Shown: positions 1 to 4,708 of the stretch, piece by piece
Layout of the letters: each line of letters starts with the position of its first letter
Numbering within the stretch: the first letter of the stretch is position 1
NCBI RefSeq assembly: GCF_937906425.1
Contig: NZ_CALCYR010000149.1
Span: 1-12,866 of the forward strand
Origin: an uncultured Methanobrevibacter sp.
GTDB taxonomy: Archaea > Methanobacteriota > Methanobacteria > Methanobacteriales > Methanobacteriaceae
Length of the DNA stretch: 12,866 nucleotides
Direction of reading: 5' to 3'
Made by a program: the position numbers and the translations under genes
Notes under the pieces: model-generated
Database searches by the model: none
The model's input: the letters and a program-made list of their open reading frames with translations, nothing else
What the model was told of the DNA's origin: nothing

Positions 1-120
1 TTTATTTTCAATTAATTTATTTTTAAATAGTTTATTTTTAATTTATTAATTTTTAATTAATTTATTTTCAATTAATTTATTTTTAAATAGTTTATTTTTA
101 ATTTATTAATTTTTACTTAA
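1..120. repeat. 60-bp tandem repeat, two copies
   Basis: Bases 1-60 and 61-120 are the same 60-bp unit, differing at one position (A at 56, C at 116). The unit is almost entirely A/T, with alternating T-runs and TTAATT or AAATAG words. A third copy begins at 121 but decays within about 10 bases. The first copy starts at the window edge, so the array may extend upstream. No gene is visible here. It forms most of the upstream region of the first gene. Confidence 0.95.
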
Positions 121-177
121 TTTATTTCAATAATTGATTTTAAAAAAATTTTTTATTGGTTCTTTTTAGGCGATTTG

Positions 178-921
178 ATGGAAGACTTTAAAAAACTGGA
201 TTTGGATTTTATTTCAAATGATACTGGAGGATTTATTTCTGCCAACAAGAATATTTTTAAGCATATTGATTTGAGTGATAATGCTAAATTCATTCTTGCT
301 GAAGCAGTTAAGGGAACTCCAATTATAAAGCTTGGAAATAATTATCCAAAGATTATGATTGTTTCAGGAATTCATGGAAATGAATTGGCTCCTCAGATTG
401 CCAGCTTAAAGCTAATAGATCAACTTCATGATTTGGATTTAGTTGGAACCATTTATATTATTCCATTTGCCTGTCCAAAGGCTACAATGAACAATTCACG
501 TTTTTTTGATGGAGAAGATTTAAACAGAACTTCCCATAAGGAAGGTTCCATAGGTAACTTGATTTTGAAAAAGGCGAAAGAATTGGATGTTAGTGCAATT
601 GGAGACTTCCATTCTTCTGCTCCAAATTCCAATCCAGGTAAGGAAGGAGTTTTTTCAACTAAGGTTCCTACCATTGAAAGTTTTAATATTGCAGGATTCA
701 TTTCAAGAACAGTAGGTTCTGACATGATTGTTTATCACAAGGCTGCAATTCCATTTAAGGGAGCTTTGGAAGATGAATCAAACCTTATTGGAATTCCATC
801 TATTACTTGTGAAGTTTTATCAGCTATTGGTTATGCTAATGAAAAGATTTGTAATAGATCAATTTCTCAAATGAAGGCTTTTGTTCAATACTTTGGATTA
901 TTCGATAGATATATGGATTAA
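178..921 (+). CDS. Succinylglutamate desuccinylase/aspartoacylase (AstE/AspA) family zinc deacylase
   Basis: This is a 247-residue protein of the M14-like AstE/AspA zinc hydrolase family, which removes acyl groups from N-acyl amino acids or related amides. The visible signature is SGIHGNE (zinc ligands H66 and E69), GEDLNR (substrate-carboxylate binding N116 and R117), DFHSS (third zinc ligand H145) and TCEVL (likely catalytic E212). There is no signal peptide or membrane segment, so it should be cytoplasmic. The ATG at 178 is preferred to the in-frame TTG at 175 because AGGCGA (168-173) lies 4 nt before the ATG and would sit against the TTG. The length fits the short archaeal members. It stands alone: 521 bp of AT-rich repeats separate it from the next gene, so no pathway follows from context. 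The true substrate is unknown; family assignment is firm, the reaction is not. Confidence 0.88.
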   Translation: MEDFKKLDLDFISNDTGGFISANKNIFKHIDLSDNAKFILAEAVKGTPIIKLGNNYPKIMIVSGIHGNELAPQIASLKLIDQLHDLDLVGTIYIIPFACPKATMNNSRFFDGEDLNRTSHKEGSIGNLILKKAKELDVSAIGDFHSSAPNSNPGKEGVFSTKVPTIESFNIAGFISRTVGSDMIVYHKAAIPFKGALEDESNLIGIPSITCEVLSAIGYANEKICNRSISQMKAFVQYFGLFDRYMD

Positions 922-934
922 TTAGTATATTTGA

Positions 935-1010
935 TTTTTTTAACATTTTTTAACTTTTTTTAACTTTTTTTAACATTTTTTAACTTTTTTTAACCTTTTT
1001 TTAACCTTTT
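935..1010 (+). repeat. Phased T-tract array, 10-bp period
   Basis: Runs of six or seven T are separated by AAC (sometimes AACA or AACC). The AAC triplets start at 942, 952, 962, 972, 982 and 992, exactly 10 bp apart, then at 1003. Irregular T-runs continue to about 1065. T-tracts (A-tracts on the other strand) repeated with the helical period are the classic sequence of intrinsically curved DNA. Confidence 0.9.
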
Positions 1011-1065
1011 TTATACTTTTTAGCCTTTTGTACTTTTTTTAGACTTTTTTTAACTTTTTCAAATA
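935..1065 (+). terminator. Possible oligo-T transcription terminator cluster
   Basis: Archaeal RNA polymerase terminates at oligo-T on the coding strand without needing a hairpin. The first T-run begins 14 bp after the deacylase stop codon and about ten more follow, so this stretch would act as a redundant terminator. This is inference from base composition; no RNA ends are available. Confidence 0.45.
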
Positions 1066-1107
1066 TAATTTAATCCTTTTATTTTTTTTAAATTATTCAA
1101 TGGATTA

Positions 1108-1186
1108 TTTTAAAAATTAATTTTATTTTTCTTTAAAATTTTTTATATTTTTAAATTTTAAAAATTAATTTTATTTTTCTTTAAAA
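1108..1186. repeat. 31-bp direct repeat, two identical copies
   Basis: The 31-bp stretches 1108-1138 and 1156-1186 are identical, with starts 48 bp apart and a 17-bp A/T spacer. The unit contains TTAATTTTA followed by TTTTTCTTTAAAA. It carries no coding capacity and no clear dyad. It looks like a short local duplication. Confidence 0.9.
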
Positions 1187-1238
1187 ATAGTTTGATATAT
1201 TAAAATGCTATTATTAGTTTTCAAATGCTCTCATTTAG

Positions 1239-1249
1239 TTTATATTATA
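1239..1249 (+). promoter_or_regulatory. Candidate TATA box for the YdjM-like gene
   Basis: TTTATATTATA resembles the Methanobacteriales TATA box. Transcription would begin near 1265, giving an untranslated leader of about 175 nt that contains the three 22-nt repeats. The purine-rich BRE expected just upstream is weak, and in DNA this rich in A/T such matches arise by chance. Confidence 0.3.
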
Positions 1250-1324
1250 CAGAATTCAATAGTATTTTAAGGAATTAATCTTTAATTTTTAGAATTTTTA
1301 AATTATTTTACAAATATTTCAGTA

Positions 1325-1414
1325 TTTTTCCAAAATTCTTTTAAAAAAGTCTTTAGTATTTTTCCAAAATTCTTTTAAAAATTTCTTTTAGATTTTTCCA
1401 AAATTCTTTTAAAA
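1325..1414. repeat. Three identical 22-nt repeats at exact 34-bp spacing
   Basis: Identical 22-nt cores lie at 1325-1346, 1359-1380 and 1393-1414. Each has TTTTTCCAAAA followed by TTCTTTTAAAA. The two 12-nt spacers are related but not identical (AAGTCTTTAGTA and ATTTCTTTTAGA), so the cores are better conserved than the spacers. The array ends 28 bp upstream of the proposed start of the YdjM-like gene. It could be a set of regulator sites or simply a tandem triplication. Confidence 0.9.
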
Positions 1415-1430
1415 TTAATAATTTTCAATT

Positions 1431-1445
1431 GGGGGAATTAATATT
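1431..1445 (+). promoter_or_regulatory. Ribosome site deciding an ATT start
   Basis: GGGGG at 1431-1435 is the only G-run near the gene and lies 7 nt before an in-frame ATT at 1443. No purine-rich site precedes the downstream TTG (1488, 1491) or ATG (1494) codons. The same GGGG-plus-about-7-nt arrangement precedes ehbA and ehbO in this window. Confidence 0.55.
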
Positions 1446-2195
1446 TCTTCTTATAAAGGACATACCATTTTTGCTTTTATTTTATCATTGTTGATGTTTT
1501 TTGAGCCTTTTTCTATTGCATTAGCTGTAATTGGTGCAAACATCCCTGATTTTGATCATGAATTTAAACAGAATCAGGTTCTTTTAATAATTGCAATTGG
1601 TTTAATTATTTCTATTTTCCTTTATATTCTTCATTTGCCAGTATACTTTAGTTTATTATTGATTTTACTTGGAATAATATTTTTATTGTCTTCTCACAGA
1701 GGATTCACTCATTCCATTTTAGGAATGATTTCCATAGCTATTTCAATATTTTTAATTGTTTATTTTGGAATGGATTTGTCTAATTATTTTAATCTTAATT
1801 ATTCTATTAATTTAAGTTTAATTCCTTTAAATTATCTTATTTTAACTTTAATTCTAATATTTTTAGCTTCATTATTTTTAAATAGGAAATTGGCATTGGT
1901 TTTTATTGTTATGATGAGCATATTCTTGCTTAGTGTTTATTTTGATTTTATTCCAGTCTATAAAATAAATGTCATTCAATTGGTATTTTCCATTTTTCTG
2001 GGATTGTTTTCCCATATGATTTTGGATTCCTTTACTCCAAGTGGAATTAGGCCATTTATTCCATTTTCACAAGATAAATATTTTAAAAAGTTTGGAATTT
2101 GTATATTTTTAATTATTTTGGCAGCTTATGGAGTTTTGTTTTTTGACAAGTTGATTTTTTTTCAAGGATATTTCTTGAATCTTTTTAGTATTTGA
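1443..2195 (+). CDS. YdjM/DUF457-family membrane-bound metal-dependent hydrolase
   Basis: The predicted protein has 250 residues and belongs to the YdjM (DUF457) family of inner-membrane proteins thought to be metal-dependent hydrolases; the substrate is unknown. Family motifs are present in order: KGHTIF (H7), NIPDFDH (35-39), SSHRGFTHS (H85, H90) and SHMILDSFTPSG (H191, D195), followed by RPFIPF. The rest is strongly hydrophobic, with roughly six membrane segments. The first standard start codons (TTG 1488, ATG 1494) would cut off the KGH motif and have no ribosome site. The open frame continues upstream to an ATT at 1443 with GGGGG in the right place, giving the expected family N-terminus (SSYKGH). 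The start is therefore inferred. The stop codon lies inside a 36-bp tandem duplication. Flanking gaps of about 500 bp suggest a single-gene unit unrelated to ehb. Confidence 0.8.
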   Translation: MSSYKGHTIFAFILSLLMFFEPFSIALAVIGANIPDFDHEFKQNQVLLIIAIGLIISIFLYILHLPVYFSLLLILLGIIFLLSSHRGFTHSILGMISIAISIFLIVYFGMDLSNYFNLNYSINLSLIPLNYLILTLILIFLASLFLNRKLALVFIVMMSIFLLSVYFDFIPVYKINVIQLVFSIFLGLFSHMILDSFTPSGIRPFIPFSQDKYFKKFGICIFLIILAAYGVLFFDKLIFFQGYFLNLFSI

Positions 2196-2274
2196 TTTTT
2201 AATAATTTTTTATTAGATTTTTAGTATTTGATTTTTAATAATTTTTTATTAGATTTTTAGCATTTGATTTTTAA
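2182..2274. repeat. 36-bp tandem duplication spanning the stop codon
   Basis: Bases 2182-2217 and 2218-2253 are identical and directly adjacent. A third, partial copy runs from 2254 to about 2274 with one change (T to C at 2261). The first copy includes the last 14 bases of the YdjM-like gene, stop codon included (2193-2195), so the unit begins inside the coding region. Each copy carries runs of five or six T and could serve as a repeated oligo-T terminator. Confidence 0.95.
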
Positions 2275-2702
2275 TGATTATTTTTCTAATTTTAGTCATG
2301 ATTTTTTATTAAATTTTTAAGTATTTTTATTAAATTTTTTCCTAATTTGTATGATTTTTATACATTAATATTAGTAATTTTTTTATTTTCATATTTTTTA
2401 GGAAAAGATTTATAATAAATAATCATGATAAATAATATTGTTTATAATTATATAGTCTATATTAATTATTAAAGGAATAGTTTTATTGAAATCGAATTGT
2501 CATAATTTGTAATGATTTGTAATTTTTTGATTACTTTTTGCATTGATTTTTTTATAGGTTTTTTTAATATTTTTTTAAATTTCCTTATGAAAAATGGCTT
2601 GATTTTTTTATGCAATTTCCTTGTTTTTTATAATTATAATTTTTAACAGTTAATTAACTATTAAATGTTGATTTTAATTTAAAACATTATGGGGTTATTT
2701 TA
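2196..2702. other. 507-bp AT-rich region upstream of ehbA
   Basis: After the 36-bp repeats the region has T-rich stretches and then a good promoter-like element (2402-2417). The only notable small frame runs from ATG 2512 to 2646 (44 codons, mostly Phe, Ile, Leu and Asn); it has no ribosome site and looks like chance in T-rich DNA. A second TATA-like stretch is at 2627-2639 but lacks a purine-rich BRE. No tRNA, rRNA or structured RNA is seen. If transcription begins near 2437 the ehb leader would be about 265 nt. Confidence 0.7.
2402..2417 (+). promoter_or_regulatory. Candidate ehb operon promoter (BRE and TATA)
   Basis: GAAAAG (2402-2407) directly followed by TTTATAATA (2409-2417) matches the archaeal BRE/TATA layout and is the best such match upstream of ehbA. 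Transcription would start near 2437. The alternative at 2627-2639 would give a leader of about 48 nt but follows a pyrimidine-rich stretch. Confidence 0.45.
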
Positions 2703-3017
2703 ATGTTTTTAAGTAGAATTTATTATGCAATTGCTTATTTAGTGGTTCTTATTTTGGAGATTATAAAATCCACTATAGATATGGCATTAAGGGTCTTTAA
2801 GGGTAATGGTTTTGATCCTATTGTCATAGATATTGACACTGATTTGACTAGGCCTATCTCTCAAACTATTTTAGCTAACAGTATAACTTTAACTCCTGGA
2901 ACTTTATCTGTGGATTTAGACAGCGAAAATCAAGTTATTAAAGTTGCAGTAATTGCTCCAAGAGATGTTAAAGATATTATTCCTTTTGAACCTTATATAA
3001 AGGGAATGCTTGAATAA
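2703..3017 (+). CDS. ehbA: Energy-converting hydrogenase B subunit A (MrpE-like)
   Basis: This 104-residue protein resembles the MrpE/MnhE subunit of multisubunit cation antiporters. It has a hydrophobic N-terminus (about residues 7-30) and then a soluble domain with NSITLTPGTLSVDL at 59-72, the MrpE hallmark, followed by a short beta-rich region ending in APRDVKD. It is shorter than typical MrpE (about 160 residues), which has more N-terminal membrane helices. The ATG at 2703 has GGGG 8 nt upstream; an ATG at 2689 in another frame stops at once. It is the first gene of the operon but is separated from ehbB by 293 bp, far more than most other junctions. In the complex it should sit in the membrane antiporter-like arm; its own function in Ehb has not been shown. 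Confidence 0.88.
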   Translation: MFLSRIYYAIAYLVVLILEIIKSTIDMALRVFKGNGFDPIVIDIDTDLTRPISQTILANSITLTPGTLSVDLDSENQVIKVAVIAPRDVKDIIPFEPYIKGMLE

Positions 3018-3310
3018 TTTTCTTTTTTAAATTTTAGCATTTTTTAAAATTCGGAATAAAAGACTGTTAATTTATTTTTTACTATTGAATAAGCAATTAA
3101 ATTATTGTTGTTTAATTTTAATTTCTGAGCGAATTATTTATTGAATTTTAAGGTTTATTTGTTGATAAATTCTTTTAGGATTTTATTATTGGTTAAATTC
3201 AAATCACAGTTTTCATTATTTTGTTTTATTGATGTAAAATTCTAATTGATGTTACGATTATTTAATGATAAAATTCAATTTTGGTATTATAATATAAGAA
3301 AGTGGTTATA
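3018..3310. other. 293-bp gap between ehbA and ehbB
   Basis: No gene, repeat array or GC-rich structured element is visible. A TATA-like TATTATAATATAA lies at about 3285-3297, too close to the ehbB start (3311) to give a leader with its ribosome site. A second promoter elsewhere in the gap is possible but none stands out. The gap is unusual inside an otherwise tight operon. Confidence 0.55.
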
Positions 3311-3571
3311 ATGGAACTTATATTGATTTCTGAATGTTTTTTAATTATTGCATTGGTTCTATTCTTATTTGCAGCAATGAGGATTATAACATATGACAGT
3401 ACTGCAATGGGGCTTATAGGTTCTTCTTCATTGACTTTGGCAATAACCTTGGTTCTTGTACTGGTAGGTACAATCAATGGTATTGGCTTCTTTAAGGATG
3501 TGGCTTTAGCTTTGCTCCTCTTAGGTATTGTTGGAACAATAGCTTATGCAGTTATTTTAAGGAGGGGTTAA
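3311..3571 (+). CDS. ehbB: Energy-converting hydrogenase B subunit B (MrpF-like)
   Basis: This is an 86-residue, three-helix membrane protein related to MrpF/MnhF. The MrpF-like features are a central AAMRIITYDSTAMGLIGSSS segment after the first helix and a C-terminal DVALALLLLGIVGTIAYAVI segment ending in basic residues. The ATG at 3311 is chosen over the in-frame GTG at 3302 because AGTGG (3301-3305) serves as ribosome site 5 nt before the ATG. Its end overlaps the ribosome site of ehbC, and the two genes abut exactly (TAA then ATG). It belongs to the ion-translocating arm of Ehb. Confidence 0.87.
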   Translation: MELILISECFLIIALVLFLFAAMRIITYDSTAMGLIGSSSLTLAITLVLVLVGTINGIGFFKDVALALLLLGIVGTIAYAVILRRG

Positions 3572-4090
3572 ATGTTTGCAATTGAAGGTTTAACCTTGAT
3601 TCCTATAATCCAATCTATCTTATTAATCATTTCTGCACTTATAATCATTATTGCAGTTGTAGGTGTTTTAAAGATTGATGCAGACTTGCCTAATGTCGTT
3701 TATGGTAGAATCCATATATTAGGTATGGTTGATATTGCAGGTATCATAGCATTTATTGCATTGGAGCAGTACCTTTTTGCTTTAATCTATCTTTTATTGG
3801 CTCCTCTTCTTGCTCATGCAATGGCTAATGCATATTATCATAAGGAAGACATGTATAATAATCCAGTTCTAAATCCTGAGATTGAGTCTGATGCTTTGGA
3901 TGGTGAATTGGATAATCAAAAAGAAGAAGATGGTGTAGCAGGAATTTCTGCAGATGAAGAAACTGTTTCTGCAAATGCGGATGTGGCTGGTGAAGATGAT
4001 TTTGTTTCTGCAAATGCAGAAGATAAAGAAGAATCAGATTCTAAATCTTTAAATGAAAAAGAATCAGATTCTAAAAATGATGGGGTGTAG
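3572..4090 (+). CDS. ehbC: Energy-converting hydrogenase B subunit C (MrpG-like) with acidic C-terminal extension
   Basis: Residues 1 to about 90 are a three-helix MrpG/MnhG-like membrane domain. The loop after helix 1 carries the family pattern GVLKIDADLPNVVYGRIH (31-48), and helices 2 and 3 follow to AHAMANAYYH. Residues 91-172 form a separate hydrophilic tail dominated by Glu, Asp, Ser, Asn and Ala. It contains VSANA twice (132-136 and 145-149) and an ESDSK element twice (154-158 and 164-168), matching DNA repeats. Typical MrpG proteins of 100-130 residues lack such a tail. The ATG at 3572 directly follows the ehbB stop and has a strong GGAGGGG site (3561-3567). The tail is likely disordered and cytoplasmic; its role is unknown. 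The membrane domain belongs to the Ehb ion-translocation arm. Confidence 0.86.
   Translation: MFAIEGLTLIPIIQSILLIISALIIIIAVVGVLKIDADLPNVVYGRIHILGMVDIAGIIAFIALEQYLFALIYLLLAPLLAHAMANAYYHKEDMYNNPVLNPEIESDALDGELDNQKEEDGVAGISADEETVSANADVAGEDDFVSANAEDKEESDSKSLNEKESDSKNDGV
3964..4075. repeat. Short in-frame repeats in the ehbC tail
   Basis: Two 15-bp copies of TGTTTCTGCAAATGC lie at 3964-3978 and 4003-4017 (39-bp spacing). Two 16-bp copies of AGAATCAGATTCTAAA lie at 4030-4045 and 4060-4075 (30-bp spacing). Both spacings are multiples of three, so they encode repeated peptides (VSANA and ESDSK) and keep the frame. Confidence 0.9.
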
Positions 4091-4099
4091 GTGACAATA

Positions 4100-4339
4100 A
4101 TGATTGAATATGTATTAATTATTATTGCAGTTGTCAGTGCGGTAATTGCACTTTTACAAAATGACTTGCTTAAGGCCGCTATTTTGACAGGTATTTCAGG
4201 CTTTTGTGTAGCATTCCTATTTGAAGTTTTACTTGCACCTGATGTTGCCTTGACTCAGGCTATTGTAGAAGGGGCTATTGTACCGGTATTCATAGCTTTG
4301 GCTGTTTACAAGACTAGAAGAAATGAGGGGGATGCATAG
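4100..4339 (+). CDS. ehbD: Energy-converting hydrogenase B subunit D (MbhD/DUF4040-like)
   Basis: This 79-residue membrane protein corresponds to MbhD (DUF4040), the small segment that forms part of the C-terminal end of MrpA in antiporters. NDLLKAAILTGISG (21-34) and APDVALTQAIVEGAI (46-60) are diagnostic, including the Asp48 and Glu57 pair usually kept in the family. The ATG at 4100 is preferred over GTG at 4091 because AGGTGA (4089-4094) is an excellent ribosome site 5 nt upstream. The GTG reading would add three residues and use the GGGGTG at 4082-4087 instead. It lies 9 bp after ehbC and abuts ehbE. It is part of the ion-translocation arm next to the NuoK-like and NuoN-like subunits. Confidence 0.86.
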   Translation: MIEYVLIIIAVVSAVIALLQNDLLKAAILTGISGFCVAFLFEVLLAPDVALTQAIVEGAIVPVFIALAVYKTRRNEGDA

Positions 4340-4708
4340 ATGATAATGGATATTCAAATGGCTTCCTTATTTGCTTCCGGTGCATTAATAGTTATCGGAC
4401 TTTTTGCAGCTATATTTATTGACAATATTATTAAGAAAATCATAGGTATTGCCTTTATTGAGGAAGGTGTAAACCTATTCATTATCTGTCTGGGTTACAA
4501 GGCAGGAGGGGTTGTTCCTATCTACTTGCCGGGAATGACTGCTGATTGGTTTGCAAGCAATTCCGCATATCCCCTTCCACAGGCTTTGGTATTGACAAGT
4601 ATTGTAATCGGTGCAAGTACATTGGCTGTTATGTTGGCATTGGCAATGGTCCTTTATAGAAAACATGGATCATTAAGCACTAAAGAAATATTGGGGGATA
4701 AAGAATGA
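4340..4708 (+). CDS. ehbE: Energy-converting hydrogenase B subunit E (MrpC/NuoK-like)
   Basis: This is a 122-residue, three-helix protein of the MrpC/NuoK family. The first helix pair carries IAFIEEGVNLFII (37-49), holding the membrane glutamate conserved in NuoK and MrpC. PLPQALVLTSIVIGASTLA (78-96) is the MrpC hallmark. Two in-frame ATGs occur, at 4340 and 4346. The first is chosen because GGGGGAT (4327-4333) lies 6 nt before it. The gene abuts ehbD and its stop overlaps the ehbF start by 4 bp (ATGA), implying translational coupling. It should carry one step of the transmembrane ion path between the core and EhbF. Confidence 0.9.
   Translation: MIMDIQMASLFASGALIVIGLFAAIFIDNIIKKIIGIAFIEEGVNLFIICLGYKAGGVVPIYLPGMTADWFASNSAYPLPQALVLTSIVIGASTLAVMLALAMVLYRKHGSLSTKEILGDKE

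Larger units (their letters stand above)
922..1442. other. 521-bp AT-rich intergenic region built from direct repeats
   Basis: No coding frame with a plausible ribosome site and no GC-rich patch suggesting a structured RNA is seen on either strand. In order the region holds: T-tracts spaced 10-11 bp (935-1010), more irregular T-runs to about 1065, a 31-bp direct repeat (1108-1138 and 1156-1186), a TATA-like box (1239-1249), and three 22-nt repeats at 34-bp spacing (1325-1414). The last repeat ends 28 bp before the proposed start of the next gene. Confidence 0.8.

Noticed and set aside
453..725. A 90-codon minus-strand frame inside the deacylase gene.
   Set aside because: It is antisense to a gene with clear catalytic motifs and has no ribosome site or family resemblance.
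1325..1414. Regularly spaced repeats considered as a CRISPR array.
   Set aside because: Spacers are only 12 nt and related to each other, repeats are A/T only, and no cas gene is nearby.
2471..2512. AAAGGA followed by a TTG that could start a leader peptide (TTG 2486).
   Set aside because: The frame stops after eight codons and shows no attenuator-like structure downstream.
2512..2646. A 44-codon frame rich in Phe, Ile and Asn upstream of ehbA.
   Set aside because: No ribosome site, composition follows the T-rich DNA, and it lies within a probable leader.
3285..3297. TATTATAATATAA as a promoter for ehbB.
   Set aside because: Transcription would start at or after the ehbB start codon and would omit its ribosome site.
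3825..4013. A minus-strand frame rich in His and Gln opposite the ehbC tail.
   Set aside because: It mirrors the acidic repeat codons of ehbC and has no independent support.
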